From assembly GCF_000513195.1 (NCBI RefSeq), contig NZ_CBVI010000097.1, positions 1-64,000 on the forward strand: a DNA stretch of 64,000 nt. The letters run 5' to 3'. Shown piece after piece: positions 1 to 7,961 of the stretch. This DNA comes from Bacteroides timonensis. GTDB taxonomy: Bacteria > Bacteroidota > Bacteroidia > Bacteroidales > Bacteroidaceae. The translations under genes were made by a program, and so were the position numbers. Below the pieces are notes generated by a model. The model was not told the DNA's origin and did not search any database. It worked only from the letters and a program-made list of their open reading frames with translations. Position 1 is the stretch's first letter; every line of letters starts with the position of its first letter.

Positions 1-4
1 ATTA

Positions 5-86
5 CTTGGAACTGTTTGTTTCATTGCTTGAAACTGTTTGTTTCATTACTTGAAACTATTTGTTTCGTTGCTTGAAACACTTCGTC
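5..86. repeat. 22-bp tandem repeat, about 3.5 copies
   Basis: Three full units and part of a fourth start at positions 5, 27, 49 and 71. Each begins CTTG(G/A)AAC and contains TTTGTTTC. Unit length is constant at 22 bp and units differ at a few bases. The array may continue to the left of the window. No spacers separate the units, so this is not a CRISPR array. Function is unknown. Confidence 0.8.
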
Positions 87-132
87 CGGTCTGCTGAAAC
101 AGAACAGAGGGTAATTCGGCAGGTGGTAATAA

Positions 133-270
133 GTTCTTGCCGATGTTAGCGAGGATGTGATATCAATAAACTTTAGCCTTGTGAGAAGTCTGCTGATAGC
201 CATTTATGAACTTGGCGTGGAACAGGTGATGGTGATCGGGCACTTATCCCATCGGATATTAAGATAAACG
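133..270 (+). pseudogene. Remnant of a beta-carbonic anhydrase gene
   Basis: One frame on the plus strand reads through a stretch typical of beta-class carbonic anhydrases, including RSLLIAIYELGVEQ and VMVIGH. In intact enzymes this leads into the zinc ligand motif H-x-x-C. Here the His is kept but the following residues read LSHR and a stop follows a few codons later. A stop also precedes the segment, so only about 40 residues survive. This is an inference from motif recognition; no functional protein is expected. Confidence 0.55.
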
Positions 271-299
271 GGTTTATTATTGATTCCATAACCGGAGAA

Positions 300-2381
300 C
301 TAAAACTTTTGATCTGACGGGACAGGAATAAATTCACTTGGTCGTCCGTTGTAGGTTAGTGTCAGTCTATGCATAGCCCTTGTTACAGCTACATAGAGCA
401 TACTTTTGTCAATGACTGAGTTGTAATTCTTGTCGTTGACATAGGGAATGATTACTTCGTCAAACTCCAATCCTTTTGCCATGTGAGATGAGGTAATGAT
501 AATACCTTTCATAAAAGCAGAGCTTTGATTGGACAGGAAATGGATATCACCGGTATGCACCCTGAGGCTTTCTGACAGTTCTCTTGCTTGTGTTTCGGTT
601 TTGCATACTATCCCGAGTGACGTATAACCGGATTTTTTAAAAGAAGAAATTATACTGAAAATACCCAGTATTTCCTGTTTTATATCTTCAAACCGTAGGA
701 TTGCAGGAGGTTCACCATGACGTATGACAGGTTCTAATTCATGATTAGTCTGAATCCTTTGCGAGAAATCCGTGATTTCAAACGTAGAGCGGTAACTTTT
801 GCATAGTTTCATTATTTCGCCTATAGTGAATGCTTTCCGAATCATATCGGCTGTTGACGAACCATAAGGGTTGACAGATTGTGATGCATCTCCGAGAATG
901 GTCTTCCGGCAGGGGTAAAGTTTCTGAATTACTTTGTACTGGATAGGAGAATAATCCTGCATTTCGTCTATCAAAAGATGTTTGACACCGGGCGAAGTAA
1001 TATTTCCGTCTAAAGCCAGATGCAGGTATGCCAAAGGTGCCAGGTCTGCATATTCCAACATCCGGTTCTTGCGTAATTTGAATAGTTCGGGTTTACCTAT
1101 CCATACGAAAAACTCTTTATAAATCTGAAGATCGTTGTTACCTGCAAACATCTTCTTTATTTCTTTCTTCAACAGCTTTTTCTCTGAAGTGGTAATTGTA
1201 AAGTAGTATTGCACCTTTATCATTTCCAGGATATAATCCGTCATAGCTTCAGAACGCTGGCGCATGGGGTAACGGTTGAAGCGCCTGAATTGCTCTTCAA
1301 TATATTCGGCGGGAATTGTGATGTGCCTGGTGAGTTTTACTTCTGCTGCTTTGAAGTAGTTGTTTTCCATATAGAGGATAAACTTATCGAGCTGTGAAAT
1401 AAACTCAAAGGAAGATTTGTATTTGATTCGTTCAATGAAGTTCGAGGACGTTTTTTCGAGTAATTCCGTTACCTGTTCAAGGAAGTTCTGGTATTTGTAT
1501 TTGTTTTCAAGAACTCCCGAAAGAATCTGCTCCATACTGGTTTCGGGCACACTTTCTTCGCCAAGCTCGGGAAGTACGTTCGAGATATAATCACCGAAAA
1601 CTTTATTGGGTGAAATAATAAGTATATCTTTTGAGGAAATATTTCCTTTCAACGTATAGAGCAGGTAGGCGATGCGGTGTAAGGCAATGGATGTCTTGCC
1701 CGATCCGGCAACTCCCTGGATAATGAGCACGTGAGCTTCTTCATTGCGAATGATCCGGTTCTGTTCCCGCTGGATAGTGGTGACAATATTCTTCATTTTA
1801 TCATCGGCATTGCTGCTGAGTTCCTTCTGAAGTATTTCATCATGTACAGTCAGCGAGCTTTCTATCATATATTCCATTTTTCCTTTACGGATGCGGTATT
1901 GGCGTTTAAGTGAAATATCTCCGTTGATTTCACCGGTAGGGGAGGTGTAAACCGCTTTCCCCAGTTCGTAATCGTAGAACATACCGGAAATGGGAGACCG
2001 CCAATCGTATATCAGATTAGTCTTACTTTGTGAATCATAGAACGTATGTATGCCTATATAAATAGGTAAAATGCTACTGCCGTTTTTCTTTTCCTCGAAA
2101 TCTATCCGTCCGAAATAAGGAATATCCAGTATTTTGCCCAACCGCCTGCGTTTGTCAATTACGCTTTCACCCAGTGCGAAATGATTGAGGATGCTTTCGC
2201 GCATAGATCGGATTTCATGTGGATCGATATCTTTGTTTGACCAGATATAATCTTTGTATTCCTGTAAGGTTTCTACATGTTCTTTGACTGATGTATCGGT
2301 GTTATGAATCGTATCGTTAATGATGCCGATGATCTGTTGCAAGTACTTTTTTTCCTGCTTTTCTGTTTGATTGAATGTCAT
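300..2381 (-). CDS. helR: HelD/HelR-type UvrD-like helicase, RNA polymerase recycling ATPase
   Basis: A 693-residue superfamily 1 helicase-like ATPase. Walker A (GVAGSGKTS) lies near residue 223, the UvrD motif II (LLIDEMQDYSP) near 470, and the C-terminal motif YVAVTRAMHRL near 660. The long N-terminal part with YDWRSPISGMFYDYE is typical of HelD proteins, which release stalled RNA polymerase from DNA rather than unwind it. The length fits the family. A Bacteroides -7 box (TAACTTTG) lies about 40 bp upstream. It diverges from the nucleotidyltransferase gene. The choice between HelR and a generic UvrD-family name is an inference. Confidence 0.85.
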   Translation of the reverse strand: MTFNQTEKQEKKYLQQIIGIINDTIHNTDTSVKEHVETLQEYKDYIWSNKDIDPHEIRSMRESILNHFALGESVIDKRRRLGKILDIPYFGRIDFEEKKNGSSILPIYIGIHTFYDSQSKTNLIYDWRSPISGMFYDYELGKAVYTSPTGEINGDISLKRQYRIRKGKMEYMIESSLTVHDEILQKELSSNADDKMKNIVTTIQREQNRIIRNEEAHVLIIQGVAGSGKTSIALHRIAYLLYTLKGNISSKDILIISPNKVFGDYISNVLPELGEESVPETSMEQILSGVLENKYKYQNFLEQVTELLEKTSSNFIERIKYKSSFEFISQLDKFILYMENNYFKAAEVKLTRHITIPAEYIEEQFRRFNRYPMRQRSEAMTDYILEMIKVQYYFTITTSEKKLLKKEIKKMFAGNNDLQIYKEFFVWIGKPELFKLRKNRMLEYADLAPLAYLHLALDGNITSPGVKHLLIDEMQDYSPIQYKVIQKLYPCRKTILGDASQSVNPYGSSTADMIRKAFTIGEIMKLCKSYRSTFEITDFSQRIQTNHELEPVIRHGEPPAILRFEDIKQEILGIFSIISSFKKSGYTSLGIVCKTETQARELSESLRVHTGDIHFLSNQSSAFMKGIIITSSHMAKGLEFDEVIIPYVNDKNYNSVIDKSMLYVAVTRAMHRLTLTYNGRPSEFIPVPSDQKF

Positions 2382-2422
2382 AACTCTTTTAATTTTTTAT
2401 CTGGGAAGTTTGGAAAGGGTGG

Positions 2423-2430
2423 CAAAGTTA
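2423..2430 (-). promoter_or_regulatory. Bacteroides -7 promoter box for the HelD-like gene
   Basis: On the minus strand the sequence reads TAACTTTG, a perfect match to the Bacteroidetes TAnnTTTG element, about 40 bp before the start codon. Confidence 0.6.
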
Positions 2431-2487
2431 GTCTGAATTATCAGGTTATTAAATAGTTATTTATAGCTATATATCCGTCCTTTTTTC

Positions 2488-2495
2488 TACATTTG
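2488..2495 (+). promoter_or_regulatory. Bacteroides -7 promoter box for the nucleotidyltransferase gene
   Basis: TACATTTG matches TAnnTTTG and lies 24 bp before the ATG at 2519. No clear -33 TTTG is present, only an AT-rich stretch. Confidence 0.55.
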
Positions 2496-2518
2496 CACGT
2501 CATTACAAAAGAAAAACA

Positions 2519-3103
2519 ATGGATATTCTTGATCTTGCCAGACGGAATCAACAGAAAGCCCGGAAAATTATAGAAGACACAAAAATCATCCCTATTTGGG
2601 AAAGTATAGGTGCCAGAGTCAATTTAGTAGGTTCTTTGAGTACAGGATTGCTGATGAAGCATCTTGACATTGATTTTCATATTTATACCTCACAATTTAG
2701 TCTGTGTGATAGCTTTCAGGCAATGGTGAAGTTTACGGAAAACAAGTCTTTCATGAAGATGGAGCATAAGAATCTGCTGGATACGGAGGAGGCATGTGTG
2801 GAGTGGCATGCCTGGTATCGGGATGCAGATAATGCGCTTTGGCAGATAGATATGATCCATATTTTGGAAGGTTCCCGGTATGATGGCTATTTTGAGAAGT
2901 TTGCCGAACGGCTTTCCGCTGTTTTGACTGATGAAACAAGGTATACCATTTTAAAATTGAAATATGATACGCCCGAGTCGGAAAAGATTATAGGAATAGA
3001 GTATTATAAGGCTGTTATCCGGGATGGTATACGCAGTTATGAGGACTTTATGGAATGGAGAAGTCTGCATCCGGTTACGGGAATTATGGACTGGATGCCG
3101 TAA
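2519..3103 (+). CDS. Nucleotidyltransferase-fold protein
   Basis: A 194-residue soluble protein with the nucleotidyltransferase signature VGSLSTGLLMKHLDIDF (residues 37-53): the G-S helix followed by D-x-D, the two metal-binding acidic residues. A third acidic residue may be in QIDMIHI (near 119). The family includes antibiotic adenylyltransferases and other NMP transferases; the substrate cannot be read from sequence. It sits alone between a helicase and a regulator, so context gives no further clue. No signal peptide or membrane segment is seen. Confidence 0.6.
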   Translation: MDILDLARRNQQKARKIIEDTKIIPIWESIGARVNLVGSLSTGLLMKHLDIDFHIYTSQFSLCDSFQAMVKFTENKSFMKMEHKNLLDTEEACVEWHAWYRDADNALWQIDMIHILEGSRYDGYFEKFAERLSAVLTDETRYTILKLKYDTPESEKIIGIEYYKAVIRDGIRSYEDFMEWRSLHPVTGIMDWMP

Positions 3104-3128
3104 CTTGAATAATTCTTTCGCAGAGCGG

Positions 3129-3896
3129 TTAGCTTAGTATTCCTAACTTTAATCCTGCATTGATAGCTTCGATAGAATTCTGTACCCCTAATTTGTGCAA
3201 TAGGTTTTGCCGGTGAATATTGACTGTATGAATACTGATGCAGAGATTGTGAGCTATTTCTTTACTTAATAATCCTTTTTGAATAAGCTGTAAAATCTCC
3301 AGTTCACGCTGTGTCAGATGAATCCGTGGAATAGATACTAAAGTAGGCGAGAACATTTCTCCATTTTTGAGATTCAATACAGTGCATTCCACTTGATCAG
3401 TTTCTGTCTGATTGGGTGCAATCTCTATATTTCCAAGTATCAGCCATGCTTTTCCGTTGCGGCTTTGTTCTAAAACCTGTTGTCGGCTGATTACCCGTAT
3501 GTACTGTTGTTTGGCATTCATCAGCCGGAAACTATATATATTACAATAATCATTTCTTTGTTCGTGAGGCAGGCTATAGATGAACTTGCTAAGGTTAATC
3601 TGCAATTGCTCCAGTCGGGCGAAATCGTCCGGATGAAAGCGTGATTCCAAATAATCTCCCTGCTTCTCCAGAGTAGCTATTTTCCGGCTGTCATATCCTA
3701 GAATATCTGCAAAGTTAGAAGATGCGAAAGCATATCTGTATTTATAAACGTCAACTACAAATGAGCAACTTTTGCTGATTTTGGACATCTGTTGTAGCAC
3801 AACTTTATCCTGTTCCCAAATGGCATAGTCGATTTCATTTGCAGACAAATGTTGCTTTGCCCACATCTCTTCTCTTGTGATTTCAGTTGATTTCAT
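3129..3896 (-). CDS. PAS-domain LuxR-family transcriptional regulator
   Basis: The C-terminal 60 residues form a clear LuxR/GerE helix-turn-helix (LTQRELEILQLIQKG, then KEIAHNLCISIHTVNIHR). The N-terminal two thirds resemble a PAS sensor fold (YKYRYAFASSNFADILGYD), so the protein probably senses a ligand or redox state. I chose the ATG at 3896 over an in-frame GTG at 3914, because a -7 box (TATTTTTG, minus strand, 3916-3923) would place the transcript start downstream of that GTG. It is similar to PAS-LuxR regulators common in Bacteroides. Its target is unknown. Confidence 0.75.
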   Translation of the reverse strand: MKSTEITREEMWAKQHLSANEIDYAIWEQDKVVLQQMSKISKSCSFVVDVYKYRYAFASSNFADILGYDSRKIATLEKQGDYLESRFHPDDFARLEQLQINLSKFIYSLPHEQRNDYCNIYSFRLMNAKQQYIRVISRQQVLEQSRNGKAWLILGNIEIAPNQTETDQVECTVLNLKNGEMFSPTLVSIPRIHLTQRELEILQLIQKGLLSKEIAHNLCISIHTVNIHRQNLLHKLGVQNSIEAINAGLKLGILS

Positions 3897-3915
3897 GCTG
3901 TGGAGTAATTTCACG

Positions 3916-3923
3916 CAAAAATA
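3916..3923 (-). promoter_or_regulatory. -7 promoter box for the PAS-LuxR gene
   Basis: TATTTTTG on the minus strand matches TAnnTTTG. Its position decides the start codon of the downstream gene, since transcription should begin near 3909. Confidence 0.5.
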
Positions 3924-3976
3924 TAATAACCGTTGATTTATCCGGGTAAGATCGCTTGCTTTTTTATTATTTTTCC

Positions 3977-3984
3977 TACATTTG
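3977..3984 (+). promoter_or_regulatory. Orphan rightward -7 box
   Basis: TACATTTG on the plus strand matches TAnnTTTG. No clear gene follows in this direction before the tRNA fragment, so it may be fortuitous or a remnant. Confidence 0.25.
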
Positions 3985-4072
3985 CTGTGTAGAATTCACA
4001 TAAAACGATTGTTCAACTTCCTGTTTATCTCTCAATTTTGCTTTTAAAGCATTAACTTCTGTTTTTTTGAGT

Positions 4073-4207
4073 TTATACCAAACTCCCATAAAGGTTCATT
4101 GCTACCATAAGAGCCGATAAGACACCGATTATAGCTATTACTATGTCATTTACTCTGCCATAGTTGGCAGAGTTAGTGGTTTGACGTTTAAATATAGCCG
4201 TAAACAT
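4073..4207 (-). CDS. Small single-span membrane peptide, hypothetical
   Basis: An ATG-to-TAA frame of 44 codons encodes a polar, basic N-terminus followed by a hydrophobic segment (DIVIAIIGVLSALMVAMNLY) that could span a membrane. No promoter box is evident. It lies in the intergenic area left of the tRNA fragment. I do not recognise it; it may be a fragment of a larger lost gene. Confidence 0.3.
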   Translation of the reverse strand: MFTAIFKRQTTNSANYGRVNDIVIAIIGVLSALMVAMNLYGSLV

Positions 4208-4264
4208 TCCCACTGTTTGAAATTCCGGTTCGGGCAGATTTAAATCACGTTTACTGTAACATTC

Positions 4265-4313
4265 ATGGTTTACACGCTGGTTTACACAACTTGCCTAAAT
4301 CTGTGTAAACCAT
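4265..4313. repeat. Three copies of a TGGTTTACAC box, two direct and one inverted
   Basis: TGGTTTACAC occurs at 4266-4275 and 4278-4287 on the plus strand, and as its reverse complement GTGTAAACCA at 4303-4312. The first and third copies extend to an 11-bp inverted repeat (ATGGTTTACAC, GTGTAAACCAT). The group lies 60-100 bp from the tRNA 3' fragment. Such clusters are typical of recombinase or excisionase arm sites or a regulator operator; which applies is inference. Confidence 0.5.
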
Positions 4314-4332
4314 AGCCATGAAAACAAAAAAA

Positions 4333-4360
4333 AGAGAGTTACTTTTTGTTGTAACTCTCT
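4333..4360 (-). terminator. Rho-independent terminator behind the tRNA 3' fragment
   Basis: A perfect 10-bp stem (AGAGAGTTAC, GTAACTCTCT) with an 8-base loop is followed, on the minus strand, by a run of seven T. It lies 10 bp past the tRNA 3' end on the same strand, as expected for a tRNA gene terminator. Confidence 0.8.
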
Positions 4361-4370
4361 GATTTTCAAG

Positions 4371-4392
4371 TGGTGCCACCAGGAATCGAACC
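4371..4392 (-). other. 3' end of a tRNA gene, probable integration site repeat (att)
   Basis: On the minus strand the 22 bases read GGTTCGATTCC followed by TGGTGGCACCA. This gives the T loop TTCGATT, the 3' side of the T stem, the 3' acceptor strand and the discriminator base. The 5' partner bases of the T stem are wrong (AAAGG instead of CCAGG) and no D arm or anticodon arm lies further upstream, so only the 3' part of the tRNA is present. That is the usual mark of site-specific integration into a tRNA 3' end, with the element to the right. The tRNA type is not decidable here. Confidence 0.65.
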
Positions 4393-4529
4393 TTTTGCTT
4401 CGGTTTATTCTAACTCCTTGAGTGACTGTACCTTTTTGCTTTATCTTTTATGAAAACCATTGAATTGGCCTTACGCTAAATTCATTGTTTTTCTTTACTA
4501 ATCTGACAAAATTTGTCTCTTTGACACTG

Positions 4530-4537
4530 CAAATATA
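4530..4537 (-). promoter_or_regulatory. Leftward -7 box facing the tRNA fragment
   Basis: TATATTTG on the minus strand matches TAnnTTTG. It would transcribe about 150 bp across the tRNA remnant into the terminator at 4333-4360. No open reading frame longer than about 16 codons lies between, so a short non-coding transcript is possible. Confidence 0.35.
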
Positions 4538-4639
4538 ATACACAGGTTCGATTTCTGCAAATATTTTCATTCCTTTTAATTATAGTTTTCAACAAGAGAA
4601 AAAAATAAAAATATGTGCTTAATTAAATGCATTAAGAAT

Positions 4640-5281
4640 TTATTTATTGTTTGGGGTGTTGACTTTAAAGTTGGAAATTTTGCTTCGCAAATCATTAGAA
4701 AGATATACCCCTTGAATCTTTATTTTGCATGAATAAACCAAAAGCACTAAAAGAGCAAAAATACAAATGACGACTATTTCACTAGGTGCCAAAAAGTTTG
4801 GAACTGACTTGGGCATGAAGGCACCTGCAAAGAGATCTACTAAACATAAGATTATGGCTCCCACCTTTCCTAAAGCACTCTTTACCTTTCTTGATTTTTG
4901 TATCTCTATATCGCTTACAATTTGTGCAATCACAGTATTATTGGTTTTCATTGCATATTCTTTCAACGTAAATATCGAAACTTCTTCATTCTTAAATAGA
5001 AAAATATAATTCCCAATTAAGGGTACTGCTAGTGTACATAATGCAAAGAGGATACAAGTAAAAAATTTCACAGTCCAAATACAGACAATACCTAATATTA
5101 CGAATGGAATCAGGTTTATTAGAGTTAAATCCTGAAACGTAATTCCAGGTTCTTTTTGGGGACAACACACACCTAAATACAAATCTGTAAACACCAATAG
5201 AATAAGGACATTTGTCCATATATCCGTATCATAAATCTTGTGGTTGTCAAATAACGCAATCAAATCTTTCATGTTGTTCAT
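4640..5281 (-). CDS. Multi-span membrane protein of unknown function
   Basis: A 213-residue protein with about four hydrophobic segments. Two lie near residues 50-95, in a block rich in Ile, Leu and Phe. Two lie near 140-155 and 170-190 (EIVVICIFALLVLLVYS). A charged central loop separates the pairs. AT content is higher than that of the neighbouring ICE operons. I recognise no family. It stands alone on the minus strand just inside the putative junction, a position often filled by cargo genes. ATG at 5281 or the in-frame ATG three codons later could be used. Confidence 0.55.
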   Translation of the reverse strand: MNNMKDLIALFDNHKIYDTDIWTNVLILLVFTDLYLGVCCPQKEPGITFQDLTLINLIPFVILGIVCIWTVKFFTCILFALCTLAVPLIGNYIFLFKNEEVSIFTLKEYAMKTNNTVIAQIVSDIEIQKSRKVKSALGKVGAIILCLVDLFAGAFMPKSVPNFLAPSEIVVICIFALLVLLVYSCKIKIQGVYLSNDLRSKISNFKVNTPNNK

Positions 5282-5645
5282 AAATACTTTTTTAAATTAA
5301 TAGTTTATAGTAAAGCGGCAGTCAACAGTTTTTAAATTTTCATTGTATTAAAATATAGAGTTTATACAGAAAAGAAACAGGGCTATTGGTTATCAATATC
5401 CTAAAACCTTATTCGATATAATGTCTACAGATTATACCATTCAAATATATTATGTGTTATTGGATTCTACAAATATACAGATACTATTCAGAATGTCATA
5501 ACTTCTCCATAAATATTATTTTGTACAGTTTTGTTTTACTTATAATTCATGCTTTTATCATACTTTGCGGCATTGCTGCATGAAGGAGGTGTGCATGCCA
5601 AAACAGAAAAGTTTTTTTGAGCCATTCATGTAAAAAGGATATACA
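5282..5645. other. Intergenic stretch without a recognisable gene
   Basis: AT-rich sequence with no open frame above about 20 codons in a plausible context. The only short frame is a 17-codon ATG frame at about 5580-5633, ending just before the iterons. I see no clear promoter or hairpin before 5646. Confidence 0.4.
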
Positions 5646-5685
5646 GGATGTCATCTGATGACTTTTAATGACATCTGATGACATT
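5646..5685 (-). repeat. Four contiguous 10-bp iterons, locus 1
   Basis: On the minus strand, four abutting 10-mers read AATGTCATCA, GATGTCATTA, AAAGTCATCA and GATGACATCC. The consensus is GATGTCATCA, the same as at 10106-10145 and 21162-21201. The array lies 75 bp before the toprim-protein start codon and about 27 bp ahead of a weak -7-like box (GTTCTTTG, 5712-5719). The geometry suits a transcription activator bound once per helical turn. Confidence 0.75.
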
Positions 5686-5760
5686 GCTTTTTATGTTTCG
5701 GGTATAAAGCGGTTCTTTGTCGTGTATTAATAGTGAACTAACCCTTGAAAATGAGATGCC

Positions 5761-6624
5761 ATGAACATACAAGAAGCAAAGAACATCAGGCTTGTTGATT
5801 TTTTAGCCGGATTCGGATACGAACCGGTAATACAGCGTGGGAACAGCGTATGGTACAAATCGCCCTTCAGGACGGAAAAGGAAGCCTCTTTCAAGGTTGA
5901 CCTCCATAAGGAACTGTGGTATGATTTCGGTCTGGGGAAGGGAGGGGATATTATAACGTTGGCCAAGGAGATTTATCGGACACAAGATATAGGTTATGTA
6001 TTACAGTGTATTGAGAATAAAAGAGCCGTACTGAAACCGGTTACTGTTTCCTGTCCGTTTGAAAAGGCATATCCCGCCTTTCAAGATCTGAAAATCATTC
6101 CTCTTGCCAACCGGATACTGCTTACTTATCTGAAGGAACGGTGCATCGATCTGGAAACTGCCCGAAAAATATGCAGGGAAGCCCATTTTAAACGGAATGG
6201 GAAGAATTATTTTGCCATCGCTTTCCCTAATATTTCCGGAGGGTACGAAATCAGGAACAGGTATTTCAAGGCTTGTATTGCTCCCAAGGACATCAGTCGC
6301 ATCATTAGCACGCCGGAAAGCAGGATTTGCTATATTTTTGAGGGGTTTATGGATTTTCTGTCTTTCAGACTGGCTTTTCCATCTTTGGAAGAGGGGGATT
6401 ATATAGTGTTGAATTCTGTCAGTAACTTACAGAAGGCTTTTTCTTTCCTTTCACAATATGACGGCATCCGTTGCTGTCTGGATAATGATACCGCCGGGAA
6501 AAATGCGGTGCAGGCATTAAAGGACAAATACGGAATCCGTATATGCGATCTTTCGCATGAATATTCCGGATATAAGGATCTGAATGAATATTTGTGCGGG
6601 AAGAACAATCTGCTCCATATCTAA
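5761..6624 (+). CDS. Toprim-domain protein, primase-like (ICE replication/mobilisation)
   Basis: A 287-residue protein. The N-terminal 85 residues resemble the CHC2 primase fold (FRTEKEASFKVDLHKELWYDFGLGKGGDIITLA) but lack its zinc-binding Cys/His set. Residues about 185-270 form a toprim domain, with EGFMDFLS holding the acidic glutamate and CLDNDTAGK the D-x-D pair. Proteins of this build are standard in Bacteroides conjugative elements and may prime DNA synthesis after transfer. It is preceded by iteron locus 1, so it probably belongs to the same regulon as the other iteron-preceded operons. Priming activity is inferred. Confidence 0.75.
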   Translation: MNIQEAKNIRLVDFLAGFGYEPVIQRGNSVWYKSPFRTEKEASFKVDLHKELWYDFGLGKGGDIITLAKEIYRTQDIGYVLQCIENKRAVLKPVTVSCPFEKAYPAFQDLKIIPLANRILLTYLKERCIDLETARKICREAHFKRNGKNYFAIAFPNISGGYEIRNRYFKACIAPKDISRIISTPESRICYIFEGFMDFLSFRLAFPSLEEGDYIVLNSVSNLQKAFSFLSQYDGIRCCLDNDTAGKNAVQALKDKYGIRICDLSHEYSGYKDLNEYLCGKNNLLHI

Positions 6625-6724
6625 TAGAAGTTTTGAAAAGACTGCCTTATGATATGCCCTTGTTTCCTTCCTGTCATATGTGGCAGAAGAAAACAAGGGT
6701 GATTTTTCATGTGGTGATACTATG

Positions 6725-7504
6725 TTAATAGTAGAATGTGGTCAGATGCGTTTTATGGTCTTTTACAATCTTTACTTCCTGCATCTGTCCGTATATCTCA
6801 CGCATGGATACCGGACAATCCATCTTTTCCCATTCTTCCGGGGAAATCCTCATGTCGGAATGCCTGAAACACAGCATGACCATTTCCTGAGAATCCTCTT
6901 CTGCGAATATGGTACCTTCATGATCGTTGACAAACTGTTTGAGTCCATCCTCATCCTTACAGGATATTTCTCCGACGTACATATCCTCGCCCGACCGGGT
7001 GTTTTTGCGGATATGGATTTTGAACCATTCCCGGCTTTCCGGCTGTTCAGGTGCGCCACACTCCCACAGGGCTATTTTCGCATCGTAGTAAACCTCCCCG
7101 TTTTCACATGCCCCGTAATGCCCCCAATGCTTGAAACGGCCGGTAGTCCATGCCTTGAACCTTACATCGCCTGCCTTTACCAACAGACACTCACCGCCAT
7201 GCATATCGCATTTGATACCCTCTTTGTCACGGGACACGAATGGAACACGGGAAAAATCCCGGAGTATAATGTCATCTCCATATACGGCATCTATAAAGAA
7301 CAGCCGGGAACGCTCACCATAACCGGAAACAAAGAACAGGTTGTCTCCTGTCCGTGGATACCGGTCGGAGCGTGTCTTTTCGATGTGTTCCACCATGGTA
7401 TTCACTTTATCTATATCTTCCTGTACAAGTCCGTGTATCCGATCATACCAGTAGTTCAGGCGGATGAAAGTTTCTTTGCTATACTTGTTTGTTGTCTGAA
7501 TCAT
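6725..7504 (-). CDS. DUF4121-like protein
   Basis: A 259-residue soluble protein without signal peptide. It begins with a helical segment (YDRIHGLVQEDIDKVNTMVE) and then a mostly beta-rich body with many Trp, Gly and charged residues. I recall this N-terminus from the DUF4121 family found on Bacteroides conjugative elements; no activity is known for it. It converges on the toprim gene and follows a large hairpin element. The family name is from memory and unverified. Confidence 0.55.
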   Translation of the reverse strand: MIQTTNKYSKETFIRLNYWYDRIHGLVQEDIDKVNTMVEHIEKTRSDRYPRTGDNLFFVSGYGERSRLFFIDAVYGDDIILRDFSRVPFVSRDKEGIKCDMHGGECLLVKAGDVRFKAWTTGRFKHWGHYGACENGEVYYDAKIALWECGAPEQPESREWFKIHIRKNTRSGEDMYVGEISCKDEDGLKQFVNDHEGTIFAEEDSQEMVMLCFRHSDMRISPEEWEKMDCPVSMREIYGQMQEVKIVKDHKTHLTTFYY

Positions 7505-7551
7505 AATTTTCTTATTTCGTGATTAAACATTTCCGGCTTTGGCAAAGCCGA

Positions 7552-7718
7552 TATTTCTATCTCTTACATGTCAGACATTTGTCTTTTGCTCTGATAGTGC
7601 AAGGCTTGGCGAAAAAATACCGCAGCGAAGCGAGGATGATTTTTTCAGCCAACCAGTCCGAAGGACCGCTTTGCGCATCAGAAGCAAAAGGCTACCTTTA
7701 CATGTAAGAAATAGAAAT
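7552..7718. repeat. Long hairpin element A with conserved apical core
   Basis: Outer arms of 19 bp pair with one mismatch (ATTTCTATCTCTTACATGT with ACATGTAAGAAATAGAAAT). Inner arms also pair: CTTTTGCT..CTGAT with ATCAGAAGCAAAAG, and GGCTTGGC..AAAAAAT with ATTTTTTC.GCCAACC. The apex reads CCGCAGCGAAGCGAGG. The same layout and apex recur at 16804-16997 and, more diverged, at 21513-21678. It lies upstream of the leftward DUF4121-like gene. It could be a structured RNA, an attenuator or a palindromic repeat. Confidence 0.7.
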
Positions 7719-7741
7719 GCTGACTGATATATGATTCCAAA

Positions 7742-7749
7742 ATAAAAAA
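7742..7749 (+). repeat. Target site duplication, left copy
   Basis: ATAAAAAA lies immediately outside the left inverted repeat of the insertion element and is repeated exactly at 9345-9352. An 8-bp duplication is what the IS1595 family makes. Confidence 0.85.
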
Positions 7750-7961
7750 GGTGAGTATTTACGATAATATCCCAAATAGGCTTATCTGATTTATAATAAC
7801 TGAAATCTTAAACTTTGAAAAGGAATTGAACGTTTTCAGATACAATACGTTATATTTGCATTTTTATAAGAAAAAACTACCGTCATAGTACCCAAATGAC
7901 GGCAGTTTTATAAAAATTGCAAAATCGTATTAGAGTACGACTTGATAAAAGCAATACAAAA

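Noticed and set aside
5..86. Possible CRISPR array
   Set aside because: Units are contiguous without unique spacers and no cas gene is present; it is a simple tandem repeat.
4371..4470. Complete tRNA gene
   Set aside because: Only the T loop, the 3' side of the T stem and the 3' acceptor strand are present; the 5' T-stem bases do not pair and no D arm or anticodon arm can be found upstream.
5646..5685. Origin of transfer or replication iterons
   Set aside because: The 10-bp arrays occur at three promoters at similar distances from -7 boxes, which fits transcription control better than a single origin.
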